Of a stretch of 64,000 nucleotides of DNA, positions 13,846 through 27,394 are shown one piece after another. The position numbers were made by a program, and so were the translations under genes. Position 1 is the first letter of the stretch, and each line of letters opens with the position of its first letter. Source of the stretch: Terebella lapidaria (Eukaryota; Annelida; Polychaeta; Terebellida; Terebellidae); assembly GCA_949152475.1 (NCBI GenBank), contig OX424561.1, forward strand, positions 9,486,001 through 9,550,000, written 5' to 3'. The notes under the pieces were generated by a model. It did no database searches and was not told the origin of the DNA. It saw only the letters and a list, made by a program, of their open reading frames with translations.

Positions 13846-16800
13846 AATAGGAGTCAGTCAAACGGGTTGGCCACAAATCTCATGCACCGAGATACCATCG
13901 ATGATGAAAACGCCAAACGATATAGTACTATAATATTTTGTATGGCTTACAATAAGTGGACGTGTGTCAAGAACAGCAAAGTAGATGGATTGATTACAGA
14001 CTTGAATTGAAAGGTTTATAACGTTTGAGAAATATGGCTCCTTCCCAACAAAGTAAAAACGGAAACAACATATCCCACAGCGAGATTCTGTCTAGATTGT
14101 TGATTTTGTTCTTCCCTAAAATAGCCCGATAATAGAAAGCTGCCTAGTAAAGCCTATTGACGCCTAGTTTCTTGTTCTTCCAAATTTAAAACGATGTAAT
14201 TTTGCTCTTTGTTTGTCGTGGAGTGCAGGTATACAGTAACTTTATGAACTTTTGTGAATGTCATGCATTTCTGACGTCATCACACAGAATTTGCCACAAG
14301 AAGACTTTCCTGTTTTAAAATGAAATCATATAATTTTCTTAAGAATGTGGGAGACGGAAAGTGTGGCTGTAAGTGATCGGCATCGGGCGACCGCGGATTC
14401 TCCAACAGCTACTACAAGGACCGGGACGTGTAATATAGAAAAAGCGGCCCATGTAGCGCAGTTTACTATTTCTTCTAAATTCAATGAAGATTAAAAATAT
14501 GCCAGACGGATTAAATATGGTATACATTCAGTGTGTGAGTAGTATTAACAGAGTAAGGTGCGCTACTTGGGCCGAAAAAGCAAATGGTGGTATTAGGCTT
14601 ACGGCCGGCCTGACTGCACGTACTCAAGGAAAATCTCCATCACACTTCGGTCAGGACGGCAGGGAGCCTATCAGAGGCGTGGAATGCAAATAATCCGCCT
14701 GCCAAAGTCAACGCCGTCAAATATATTCCAATGAATACTGCAGTGATGTGTGACTGAACCACACGAAACGGCATCGTCTTGTTGATGGATCCAAGGACAC
14801 ATGCAACCGTAATGGTCAAAAGTTAATTCGCCTCAGATACTGTTTCATTCGCGTGACTTTCCATGGAGAAACATCCTTTCCTAGAGCCATTGCTTTCGTC
14901 ACCAGTCACTCATGGACCACTGACAAAGGTCGTTTATGCATGGCAACTCTTCCTGCTTGTTCTGTGTCTCTAAATAGTTTATGTCGTATAATTTGAAATC
15001 GTTCATTAAATTTAAAGAAACTTACAAATATCAATAATATATCGTATGCACCAATCACTGTTATATGGGCCCATTTTTAAAGGTTAAAAATAAGAACTCA
15101 ATTTGACAAGTCAGTTCTGTTGAATCAGACCTTTCATGATCAGTACCCAACGGTGCAGCAGTTATGCAAGAAACCGAACGGATTCATTACCACGTGCCAA
15201 CGAGACACACACAGCAGCAGCAATCCAAATTTGATCACCGGTCGTAATATTGTGCGCATTCTATCACATACAGAGATTTTTTATCAGCGGTTCTCCTCTA
15301 AATCATCATCAAGCAGGATAACCTCGATATCTAACGTCCTATAACGTAAATGAGCAGAGGTCCAGGCTTAAGTAAAAGCTGTTCAACACAAAACACACAC
15401 ACACACAAATCTGCAAGTTAGAAAAAATGTGACATTATGTTTCAGACTTGACAATCACGATAAGATCGCCTTAATCCGCCCAGCAGACGGGTAGGAGAGA
15501 CCCTGCTTATGTGGACCATTAATCTCAATAAACAGGCTGAACATATTAAACAGACCCTATCATATTGATTTCATGAGCTCAGATCTGTACTGGGACAAAA
15601 TATAGGTCAGTCACTAAAACCAACTATGGAAAAAAACCCCGAAATTTGAAGAGAAATTCGAGTTCCAGCGTTGCTGTTTCGGATTCATTTGAATGGTGCA
15701 ATTAGGTTGTGTAATTTTGTGCTCTGCAAATGGACATGATTTTAGATGGTCAAACTTGTATTGGTACTGTATTTGAGTCTTTCATTTATGCATATAAACA
15801 GCATATTTGAGTCTTTCATTTATGCATATAAACAGCACAGTCTGATCGTGTACTCAAGGCCTGCCAATTCGCACACACGTTGAAATGTGTTTGGGGTCTC
15901 AGATGAGGGCTTTTAGATTAAACCATGAAGACAAAATAAAAAAGAAGATTGGTGATTTATGCCCTTCTTCAAATGAAAAAGCAAAGTTGTTTAGTTCTGC
16001 TTATAACGTAACCCTAAATAGTCCCTTTATAGTTATTTATAGGGTCATCTGGGATAATCTGTGGTATTTCAATAAATTTATTTCATTTATCGTCACTTGT
16101 TTGTAAAAGAGCTACAAATTCCCTTGAATGGGCTCTGACTCTACCAAAAGCCTAGTTTCTGCAATGACAGTTGCATTTTTGGGTATCACTATTCACCACA
16201 CGACCATAAGTGATATGTCTCGTGACAGAATGTATCATACATGTGATTACTGATTAGACGAATGTTACCTATGATCGTGCTTGACCTTCACATTCCCCAG
16301 TCTTTGGCCATGTGTCTGTGCAATGAATGTGTAAACCTGTCACCACAAGTTAGACAAAATAAACCATATCGTGGATGACCCAGTGGCACATGTCCTTACA
16401 TCGAATAGTATGAATAGTATATATTGAACAGTATGATATACAAACAAAATATATATAATACTCAACATTTTCAACAGTATTTGGAAATTAAGTAGCCTTC
16501 AGAGATATATGCCTTACACCTAATGAAACCACATGTTTGGTTTAGCCTTGTCCATTACGTGGTCCAAAATAGTCCCTTTATGGTACCTGTGGCTCCAAAC
16601 TGTCGCTTCCAGACTATATATGTGGTTGAGAGGCATTGTCAGGCCCACCGCTCGACCATCGTCCATCTACGTCGCCAACTGAATATCCTAAACATTCAGT
16701 GGAAAACTGCTAAACAACTTATCGAACATGCACCGATAAGTTGTGTAAAATGAATATACACAACACCATACATGGTTAGACAAATATCATCCTGTGCATT

Positions 16801-17345
16801 TTTAGGTGAACCTGGATTTAAAGTGGACCAATCCTTCGGATGTATCACGTATGAATTACCTCAAATTAAATACTTTCACGATTCGGTGGCTGTCTGAACG
16901 TTTTCGATATTTGACTTATTTGACAATGTCATTTTCCATGCTTCCTACAAAGATGCCCCGAACTATTTTTGCATATCCTGGAATTTGACAAGTTCAATCC
17001 AGATTGCTCACTCACATTGTGTTCTGAGACCTATGAAGACGGATAAACCCAATATGAACTATGAATCCTATGTATGTGACATTTCAATTGTTCATTGATT
17101 GCGACTTTCTTGTACATTGAAAATATCTGACAGGAACACAATGCTTCACAGACATAACACCATCCGCGTGACCTTACACATTCAATTCATCGGTCACGTT
17201 TATGAAAACAATATTAAGACAGTCCCACTTGCATCCTGAAGGCATTCAGACGAACTGTATATTTAAACTGGTACATATAAGTCATGCTCTGCATAGGAAA
17301 CAATATATCTGTATCTAATGTATCGACTACTCAAACACCATAAAT
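13846..17345 (+). repeat. Left array, unit 3 (P-B-Q-Q-C)
   Basis: P 13850-15350, B 15460-15610, an exact local duplication of about 32 bp at 15773-15838 (GTCTTTCATTTATGCATATA), Q at 15950-16350 and 16500-16690, and a C remnant 16840-17280. More diverged than units 1 and 2. No gene recognised. Confidence 0.65.
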
Positions 17346-19960
17346 TTATGTTGAAAATGTAGATATGCATAAATATATATATGTAAAGACATCTAAATAA
17401 CATGAATCAATATTTCTTGTTCTTATGCTCTTGTTTGAACGCCAGGATTGAACGGATTGGTTGATAGAAATGTATGTCAAAACTAAAGTGAACACGAGTT
17501 GGAAAAGACGCCGTCGTCTCAATCTCATACCTACAGTATCATAAACTTGGTGCATAGCAATTCCAAGTATAAAACATAATTTTTTACCACCAAAGAACAT
17601 TCTGTCATATGCCCATCATATTTGGCAAGAATATTGTTTTGATGATAATGGCGAGCATGGGAATTTCAATTGTAAAGCTATATTGAGATAATTTGGATTA
17701 GATTACCGGACTGATAGAGTCAAGTGAGCAGTGTGAACCGAGGAGCCCAACAAGAGCGGGCACTCGGCAGTATTTCCGAACTGACCACTCCTCCACTGGC
17801 GATTCACATGTAACTCAAACGATATTGCCCAGCAGTGCCGTCATGAGCAATTGGTGAGCAGGTGATGTTTGTCTTTTGTTTTGATTGTCACAATGTTGTT
17901 GAATGGAAGTGCCGCCTCTTGGTATTTTTGGCTCTTTGGTGTGAACCACATCGAACTTCAATGATTCGGGATTAATATATGATATATGAAAAATGTCAAT
18001 ACGTTTTGATTTTGCATACATATTTAGGATATTGTAAGGTCAGCGTACATGTTCAGTGTTTATTTTTGTGTAAAATGCGATACACACTCACATTTAGGTT
18101 AGCATTTTGAAGGTTCCCGAACACGCCATGATGTGCCCTTAGAGTAGAGCAAAATACACGCACATGTGCAAATGTGGAGGATAGAAGGTATTTAATCATG
18201 TCTGGCCGCTATTCATACTCAATTTCATTTAACAATCGGACACACTTTTTGGTCGTAATTTCTTTTGGATCATCGAATCAAAATTGGGTGCACAAGCCGC
18301 AATTTGTTTAGACATCTACTCTCAAAATAAAAAAAACAAACAAGAAAATGCAGCTGCGGAAGACGACATTAGAGCTTGAGCACATCATCAGCACCACGAC
18401 AGCTGAATGTATCTTACACAACGTTACCCCCCCCCCCCACCCCCAAAGAAAAAAAGAAGCCATAATTTTATCCCCTACATGATTCCAATTCATTTCCGTA
18501 TACCAGGATGAAAAACATGGCCTATTTCATTCATATTACCAATAAGTAAACATTTATTTTAAAATCGATCAATGGAACAGATACGCCTGAACCTCATTAA
18601 AATATCCTCAAAACATTGGAAATTATGAGGAATATCTGCATCTGATATCATCAGATATAGCCTAACACATGCCTTTACTGGGCAAATTAAAATACCAGTT
18701 AAGACTTCGCAATCCAACACAGAACAGATCACCAGCTTAATTGTCATTTTATAAAATACGTCAAATTACGGTAAATGTAGCCGTGGCATCGCAGACGAAT
18801 CGTTGTGTTTACTTCATAACGCCAAAAATGTCCACACGCAGATGCCCACATGCATGTATGCATGCACGAATTGCTTAACATAAATTGTGTTCCAAAATAC
18901 GCGTGATTGTGGTAAAATTTGCTTTGCATTCTGGGAACGTCAATTTCCATCGGCTCCGCCATTTTGGGACGATTTTAGATAATTTGAACATTTTAAGTAA
19001 TTTTCTCAAACCTAGCACATCGATTCATGCCTGATATATCTGTGGAATAGTCAAAGTTTCCCATCAATTCGAGAGATTTTATGTCAAGGACGAAGAAAGT
19101 CCTCATTTGAAGTAGGTATCTAAACGTTTACATACCAAAACGTGCGTCGATAGGTTCGCGTGAAACCTCCATAAGAAAAGTCAGCACATAGACATGTAGA
19201 GGGCCCAACGCTCTAATGTCAAAAACTTTCCACTCTACCCCAACGTTAGGTTCAGCCCCAACATAGCATTTCAGACTCTGCACAAAAATATCTTATTCTA
19301 TTCTATCATATTTACTTAAAATACGACATCACCATAACAGGTTCATTCTATATGGGCATATACATGATCAAATGCCTTAATTTGTTGAAATTAATGGGAT
19401 ATCTCATCTTTGACTGCAGTTTAACATTGCGATACATTAGAAACTTCCTTCGTTGCCTCATACGGCATGCAAAGTAGGTGCACCATTCAAATTGAGGAAT
19501 ATATCATATTTAAAGTATAATATTTAAAGGCACGAACAGTCGCGAAGTTCTTGAATGATAATATTTAAACGAAAACATTTAAAGGTATGGACATTCAAGT
19601 GAAATATAATTGAAAGTCCCCTGTTTCTGTGACGGTTCTATTTAGAAGATGTAATCATATTATGCAATTTGGCGACAGGTACATGATTAAATTAGTATCT
19701 GGGTTGTTGTGCATGCACTATATCACTATGACACCAATTTATAAATCACCACATGAAAATATTCCGAGCATAATGTAACGTTACGAAAATCACCAATTGA
19801 CACATGTGTTGTCAATTCGTGCACAAATTGAAAATTCAATGTATAAGAGGATGAAGGTGAGAGAAAATGATAACAGTGAAAAAAACCAAATTTGTACATG
19901 AAAAATGAAGCAGACTATTGCTAAACATGTGTGTATTGTTCGGATTATCTCTGGTGTCTA
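17346..19960. other. Unassigned sequence
   Basis: I see no repeat match, no domain and no convincing exon. A C homopolymer lies near 18427-18437. A reverse frame at 18744-18962 begins ATGGCGGAGCC in good context but has no recognisable product. Confidence 0.4.
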
Positions 19961-22140
19961 TGAGCTTGAGTGATATATGCCCTACTTCAAATCGTTGTTG
20001 AAGTTTCGCCCATAATGTTGTCCAAAACAGTCCCTTTATGGTACCTCAGGCTCCGGACTGTCGCATCTGAACTTGACATGTGGCTGAGGAGCATTTCCAG
20101 GCTCTCTGCTCGGCGGTCGCCCATCTATACCACTAAAGTCCCATTTAGAAGCCAAGTAGTACGATAAACATTCGGGCTTGAATTGCTGAACCATTCCAGT
20201 ATACGTGCACGAACATACGAAGTCATAGCAATACAAAGAACCAAAACATCATATCAAGAAAGAAATCGTTGCAATGAAAAATGTCACATTTCACGTGCAT
20301 GTTGAAGTTCATTTTGTTGCATACTTTGTAGAATGAAAGGGAAATTTCGACCAGTTACTTAGCGTTCGTTATTACTTGCTTGATCAGAGCAGCAATTCTA
20401 CCAGCTAGCCCTGATTGAGGACCTTGAGTGAACATTGAGTGTTGCGTGGTTGATCGGGCAGCGTTTTACAGAGTGGCATTGGTCACGACACGATGGTAAG
20501 TGATCTGTTTCGTGACAAATGGTACCCTACAGACAATATTTAGACGAGTGTTGCCTACAGTCGCGTCTGATTTTCAAATACATGTATCCCAGTCTTTGGC
20601 CACGTGTTTGTGCAAGTAAGAAAATAAATAGAAATTTAGAAAACCTATATCGAGCGCTGCATCGAAAATCTGTGACCGGAGATTCAGTTATACAATAGCT
20701 GATCTCATTTTTCGGCGTATCAAATACTGATGAGAATATCAACGTATTTCCAGGAACATTCATTCATTTTCTTCACAGAGTGCCATTTAATTTTTGCGCA
20801 TTACCGATGGTATGTACATGTATTCATTTCTGGCGTACTTGACTGTTCAATTCGACTAACGATCTGCATCTAAATCATCATTGATTTGGATACTGCAAAC
20901 ATTCACCATGCATGATAGTAGTCGGCAGGAACTTTGACGAGGATTTAAAATGTGGGGAAATATGCTCGAATTAACCAGGCAAAACTACTATGATAAGATC
21001 GCTCTTCTCTACCCAGCAGACAAGAGAGTACAGACTCAACTGCTGATGACCATTAATCCTGATAACCAGACTAAGTATATACATGTATGAGGTAGACCTC
21101 TTCCTTATCGATTTCCTGGGCTCACCTTATGTAATAGGACTAAACATGTATCAGTCATTCGAAATTCCATTGTAAAAGTAAAAAGTTGCGGGGACGTATT
21201 TAGTTCAAGTTGGGAGACTTATGGAATGCCGTTTTTTTCACGGTGTCACTAACAATAATGTATGTTTTTTTAATATTTATGTTCTAATGTGGAGATATTT
21301 TTATATTCACTTTATTGGTGGTTAGAATAAAATAATTCCGTGATTTTGACATCATTACACAGCCACCGATATGATATCTAAGGGGTTCCACTAGGAAATA
21401 TAATGATATGCGCCGTTGTATTACATGAAACCAAAACCAAAATATACAACCACACATGTGCGATAATTACCATTCGTTGTTGTCTTGGAATCTTGTAAGC
21501 TCGAGGGATATATGTCCTACCTTGAATAAAAGCTCGAGTCCATCGTTTGGTTTCGCTCATAACGGGAGTCCAAAGCTGTCCCTTTATAGTACTTTTGGCT
21601 CCGGACTGTCGCACTCAGGCTTACTGGGCGGTCATCCCATGGGTCAGCAAGGTCCCATTTGGAAGCAGAATGGTACCATAGATATTTAGGCTTAAATTGC
21701 TAAACCACTCCAATGTACTTGCACATAGGTATGCGAAGAATGCATAACCACATCTTTCATGATGGAGACTGACGAATACTAACATTCCTGTATATTTACG
21801 GGGTGTGATGCCGATTCAATAGTGCGCAGTTCCCTAGGTGTGAGGGTGTCAGGCACAATGTACATTTGATTTCAGCAGAGTACTCTGAATTATGTCCGTT
21901 TGTACCTGACCTCGAATTACTCTGTCACAGGTTTCCGTCTTTAAAGTTAGCGTGTTTGTTTTGACACCTGTGTTGGTTCTTGATATTCACCACACAATCA
22001 TGAGTGATTTGTTTTGTGACAGAACCGGCAACTGGCGAGATGAGTATTGCGTACGTGACCTTCACATTCGTCAACTCATCCTTCAGTTATGTGTATGCTC
22101 AAGCTTGAAAATAAACGATAATTTAACAAAATTTATTTGA
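19961..22140 (+). repeat. Left array, two diverged Q modules with B between
   Basis: Q at 19965-20190 with its second part 20455-20640, C-like 20690-20790, B 20995-21150, Q at 21480-21690 with its second part 21930-22110. Clearly related to earlier units but more decayed. Confidence 0.6.
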
Positions 22141-24539
22141 AGCCTTGACACCTAGTTCACTAAATGTTATTAAGGATTTAGGTACCTCGAAATAAACGCT
22201 TCTTTGAAATCCTAATGAAACATTGTTTGACATATCGAGTTTGTAGCCCCTTGGCTTCATCTCCAGATATTGCCACTGACTCCACTGGTGAACATCTTGT
22301 TTTGATGGTACATTATTTTGTCAGTAGTTTTATGCATTTGTCATTATGTAAATTTTTTATTATGGTCATTCTCACCCGTTTTATACCAGAATCGAGGAAG
22401 AAATGTACAAAATGAATTCACGCAGTGTGTGTTTTTAAGCAAGCATACATGAATATTACTTTTTGTACATCAAACCTAAAATCATAAACCAGAATTTGAT
22501 TAAGCATGGGACCATACAGGGATGAAAGTTATCCCTTTTCAATTTCAAAATCAACAACTGTTCATGTGTGCACCACTATTATTTGATTCAGGTTCAGAAC
22601 ATCGTAGACATTACATTTGCCATGTTACATGGGATTGCATGTTTTTTTAAATGGGATCATTTCATGTTTCACGAAAATCCGAAAAGTCAAAAAGTCGAAT
22701 AAAAACCCCGAAAAGTAAAAATAGTTGAAAAATGAAAATTAAAAAAAAGAAGGAAATTTCTCTCAGAATTTTGAAAAATATTTCTCAGGATTTTGGAAAC
22801 AAAAACACTGGACAGATAACAAAACTAAAAAAAATACACAAAAGACTGAAAGAACAGGTGACCGTTCTGGGCTTCCTTATTATTTATCTGGCTTGTGTTG
22901 GGCAGTATTTTGTGTGACAATGTGAATGTAAGCATCCAACTTTTACCATCCTTCTCTAAAGTGTCCATAGAGATAAACACATTCTATTTGTGATCATCTC
23001 GATAGTTGATTTGTTAAATTATGTGGTATTTTCGACGTGCTGTATGCATGCTAAGTATAGTCGTATAGGCGTACAGTCGAGTTCGAAATCATCAGGTCAA
23101 CGTTGATACATGTCTTATAATTTGGAGACCCAAAAAGCTGGAGGGTATATGTCACTATAAGAAGATTTAATTGGAACAACAGTCTGGCTTTCAATGGCCT
23201 CGATTGCCATGCTTTGATCTGGTCTGCAATTGTGTCAATACCCAAAGGCACGAATCTGTATGAATGGTTCTTGGACGAGTTTCCGGTCATAATATTTGCA
23301 CTGGAGGAAGCCAACACGACAGAATTTCTTCAGATATAATTTGCAGCAATGACATTTGTGTCAATTGCATTACGTTTTTCCACTTTAGTATGCCATAAAC
23401 AATGCATCAATATGTAGTGATTACCAAGCATGAACATGCTGATCCCAGAGTGTTATTGCAGTTCATGGACAGAACTCTGTAATGCGTTTATGACGACTGG
23501 AATAAAAGCCAATTGATTTTTATTGGATAGCATGGATAGAGGCAGTACACAATCAGGTATTGCTCGAAAACGCTACCGTTTACGTTCTCATTGCAGCCTT
23601 CAGGTCCATTCTAAAATATTGTGAACAGTTTGTTAATTCGGATATGTATTATAGAATATGGATACATAAATATTACATATGCACACAAATTATTTTTCAT
23701 CGTAAATCGTGATTAGATTTTTTATGATTCATGTCTAGGCTTCTGCTTCAACCGTAACCATCAGCATCATTACAGCCGCAGCAGCAGTCCAGCATCGCAG
23801 CTGCATTTCTGCTCCTGGAATTCTGAAAAAAATCGCCAATATGGAATGCACCAGCTCTCCATTCACTTATAATTTAAATATAAAGGAAACAAAACCAGGA
23901 ATTTGCAAACATCCATTCGGCACCAGAATCTAGCGATCTATACCCATCGAAGATCACTAACCAAGACTTCGTTTTTGCCTGAATATGATAAAACGGGTGA
24001 TAACTGTCGTTTTCAAATGTCATTTTGTGACATATTTCTCAAAAGGCAAGTTGATGTATCGCATGTTACTCCTTGTTCTAAATTCAATGGCGATTAAAAA
24101 TGTGCCACGTGGATTGAATGGCATTCAATAAATGAGTGCGTAGTAATATTTCTCTCTCTGCCTTGCTTTTGCGTATTGCGAAGTCCTTGCGATGCCTTTG
24201 ATCTGTGGAGATCTGGAGCACTGGCGTCAGCTATGGTGTGTTAATTATGTCGACACACTGATGTTGTACTCCAGAGTTACTTGAAATTTACTTTTTACTC
24301 ACTCATAGATGGGCCTGTTTATTCCATTAAAATATTCACGGCTTATTTCTTAAAATAAACTGTGTCACACAGAGCCAGACATTCCATTTGGGGTTAACCC
24401 ATCGTGGAACTATATGGCCATATTCATGGTTAATCATTAAAATTGTGTGTCTGGCTTAATATTTTTTACTGGTTGGAGGAATCCTGAAAGCAACAATGCA
24501 TTAATCATGTTAATTGCATTGCAACATTGCATTAAGTTA
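22141..24539. other. Mostly unassigned; short P remnant at 24050-24150
   Basis: 22680-22880 is A-rich. 24065-24145 (TTCTAAATTCAATGGCGATT) matches 14475-14550 of module P. A 9-bp inverted pair AGCCAGACA/TGTCTGGCT lies near 24373 and 24450. Nothing else supportable. Confidence 0.4.
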
Positions 24540-24859
24540 GTGCTCACTTCACCACAAACATCACAGGCAATATGTTGATATTAGAACAACGGACATCACG
24601 ATTCGAAAACATGATCATGTTCACTGGCATATCATCTTTGTGGAAAATGTCGACCATGAATACTTTTACTGAGGACAGTATTGATAGCATTGTTCTCTCC
24701 AAGTGACGATATAGCAATATCGTCTCAATATAGCAATATATTTCTAAGTTCATCTTAACACAGAAAGAAAGGCAAATATGCAGTAACATCCTTAACAACA
24801 CAATGCACTATTGTGGATACTACAAGCCCAGTCATTCCAGTGGAAGTTCATCAATGAAA

Positions 24860-25084
24860 CTTAAATAGACTCTATGACCGGTTTTGTCCTAAGGGCAGAG
24901 ACATTGGTATCGGACATTCAGCTGATCAAAAGAATACCTTAGAATCCAATATCAGGCCCCGCAGTACAGTCTTGATTGAAACGCAATTACGTGGCTTTGA
25001 ACCTAGCAGGGAATTTTCGGAACAAGGTTTCGTGTTGTTCTTACTTCAAAGCACACAATATAAACACCGACTGAAGCCTAATTG
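24860..25084 (+). pseudogene. L block, copy 1 (unrecognised family)
   Basis: Translates to a segment like YDRFCPKGRDIGIG, DQKNTLESN, RPRSTVLIETQLRGF and ends QYKHRLKPN then stop. It matches three other forward copies and a diverged reverse copy at 45760-45930. Exon status is inference; no family recognised. Confidence 0.45.
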
Positions 25085-25539
25085 ACGAAAATGTTTAGTA
25101 TTGACACACATTCACTGACTGTGACAAGGATATGTTTTACCAAGACTAATAGCTGCTTTGAAGAAATTATATGGACGTCATCACAATCTGGTTGGTAAGG
25201 ACACAAAATCTGTGACAGGTATGCAACAAGACCTGTTTGCATGTTAATATTGTTCACTCTTTCCAGAACACCTGATTTCACGCCTTTATGGCCATATATG
25301 GGGGTTCCATAAAGTTCCATAAAATTTTCTCGATTTTGCCTGACACCGGAATTTGGAGATTGGATAATGGACTCGGTTTTGTTTGCTCGGATACTTTATA
25401 CTTGGGTATTGTTTCCATATTATGTGAATTGATTGTGTGATTCAAATATTTTTATGCCATCTTCGGTATTTTACTTAATTTACTTCACTGCATTGTTACC
25501 CTTTAATCATGTTAATATCATCAACATACACTTTCTACC

Positions 25540-25740
25540 AGAACAATTGTAACATTTACAACGACGTATATCTTATGCTATGAAGCCACCATAAAAAACA
25601 AGTAATTATAGGTGTAAATGAGCACGAGGTCAGTTTTAAGGGATATCGCATCAATCACCTCTCGCTGGAAATCCCCCAGGGTTATTGAGTGATGAACGAT
25701 CTTAGCAGTAAACACCGATCTTTGTGGCCGACTCGGGACT
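25540..25740 (+). pseudogene. E block, copy 1, with in-frame stop
   Basis: Reads EHEVSFKGY, a short diverged stretch, then IPQGY, stop, VMNDLSSKHRSLWPTRD. The reverse-strand relative at 29208-29558 reads GIPWGYWVINDHSSKYQALW without that stop, so the forward copies look decayed. Confidence 0.5.
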
Positions 25741-25832
25741 CGGACATCACCAGAGCGAAAATTCTAGGATGGGTTGCACTGCTGGCATTTGGAGGTCTGC
25801 CATTGGCAGTATATCCTGTTGCAAAAAGTGAG
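25740..25832 (+). pseudogene. M block, copy 1: signal-anchor-like exon lacking its ATG
   Basis: ITRAKILGWVALLAFGGLPL then AVYPVAKSE up to a GTAGGG donor. About 40 bases just upstream, including the ATG present in the other copies, are missing. Confidence 0.45.
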
Positions 25833-26518
25833 GTAGGGTGAGAGTTTTCAAGCGCCAGTTTGAATGGAGCATCATTCAATAGGGATGGGACATGAGGCTA
25901 TATGGTGAAAAGTTCAGTTCGAGTTCCGAAAATGGAGAATTTCTTCCAAAATGATGGCCACATTTGGATTCACGAAATTGGCTTGAAAAAATGTGTTTCA
26001 TAAATGAAAATAGAACGATTACACATATAGGCTCAACCCACTTCACAAATAGAGGGTGTGCGTAATTGGCAAAAGGATTTCAATTACTGGTTTCATAGGT
26101 ATTATATTCAGCGATGTGAGGTCAGTAATATTACCGGTAGTCCTATATAAGGTTGGGCGAGACCTTCTTCGTGTGATGAGTAACTTGGACACCAACTATG
26201 TATGCTCATGAAAACATATTTCAAATTGTGACTATCACTAATGGTGGGTACATCACGAATACAGTGTATACAATTGGAATAGTGAGAATACATAAACCAT
26301 ATAACAATCAGCGCTGGTAGTCTTCCAGCATTCACTTCAAACTGATTACCCAAACTAGTGTAGGTGATGGAAACCGGGTAATTTTACCCATGATAACTGG
26401 CATATCATCTTTGTGGAAAATGTCGACCATGAGTACTTTGAAAGAGGACAGTATTCATAGCATTGTTGTCACCAAGTGACAAGATAGCAATATTGTCTAA
26501 ATATAGCAAGATATTTCT

Positions 26519-26836
26519 ATGTTCATCATAACACAGAAAGGAGGGCAAATATGCACAATGCACTTCTGTGGATATTACAAGCCCAATATTCCAGGGGAGG
26601 TCGTACAAATCAAACCAAGGCTCTATGACCGGTCTTGTCCTAATAGCAGAGACATTGGGATCGGACATTTAGCTGATCAAAAGAATACCTTAGAATCTAA
26701 TGTCAGACCCCGCAGTACAGTCTTGATTGAAACGCAATTACGTGACTTTGAACCTGGCAGGGAATTGTCGGAACTGGGTTTCATGTTGTTCTTACTTCAA
26801 AGCACACAATATAAACACCGACGGAAGCCTAATTGA
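26519..26836 (+). pseudogene. L block, copy 2 (open for 105 codons)
   Basis: Reads YKPNIPGEVVQIKPRLYDRS, DIGIGHLADQKNTLESN, RPRSTVLIETQLRDFEPGRE, LGFMLFLLQSTQYKHRRKPN, stop. It is the longest-open forward L copy with that at 31823. Lies about 770 bp after an M block and about 500 bp before an E block, a spacing kept in each unit, consistent with exon order M-L-E. Confidence 0.45.
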
Positions 26837-27051
26837 CGAAGATGTTAGTATTGACACATATTCATATTCCATTTCAGTAAAACTGCGTTGAAATGTATAA
26901 ACTTCCCATATTATCATGATTATGTGAATTGATTGTGTGATTCATATATTTTTATGCCATCTTCGGTGTGTTACTTAATTTACTTCACTGCATGGTTACG
27001 TTATTGCGGTTACCTACTCGTTAATATATTACCATTTAATAACATCAGCAT

Positions 27052-27290
27052 ACACTTTCTACCAGAACGATTGTAACATTTACAACGACGTATATCTTGT
27101 GCTGTGAAGCCACCATAAAAACCCCCAAGTAGTTATAGGTGTAAATGAGCACGAGGTCAGTTCTAAAGGATATCGCTTCAATCCCCTCTCGCTGGGAATC
27201 CCCCAGGGTTATTGAGTGATGAACGATCTTAGCAGTAAACACCGATCTTTGTGGCCGACTCGGGACTTGTACTAGATCGTGACACCAGAG
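27052..27290 (+). pseudogene. E block, copy 2
   Basis: YQNDCNIYNDVYLVL-like lead, then EHEVSSKGYRFNPLSLGIPQ, GY, stop, VMNDLSSKHRSLWPTRDLY. Directly followed by M copy 2. Confidence 0.45.
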
Positions 27291-27301
27291 AAACCAATTA
27301 A

Positions 27302-27394
27302 ATGGTCATCAGCAGAGCGAAAATTCGAGGATGGGTTGCACTGCTGGCATTTGGAGGTCTGCCATTGGCAGTATATCCTGTTGCAAAAAGTGAG
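27302..27394 (+). CDS. M block, copy 2: candidate first exon with signal-anchor
   Basis: ATG opens MVISRAKIRGWVALLAFGGL then PLAVYPVAKSE (31 codons), stopping at a GTAGGG donor. Three basic residues precede about 19 hydrophobic residues and a polar end, as in a signal peptide or type II membrane anchor. Nearly identical exons at 31030 and 32513. Transcription is unproven; the reverse strand of the same stretch is also open (27298-27564), so the coding strand should be confirmed. Confidence 0.4.

Noticed and set aside
18744-18962. Reverse frame starting ATGGCGGAGCC in good context
   Set aside because: No donor, no domain and no second exon seen. ATGGCGG context alone is not enough.
23051-23317. 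Possible LINE reverse-transcriptase tail (SYRFVPLGIDTIADQIKAW)
   Set aside because: Faint resemblance to a motif at the end of some LINE proteins, but no catalytic motif or upstream RT match nearby.
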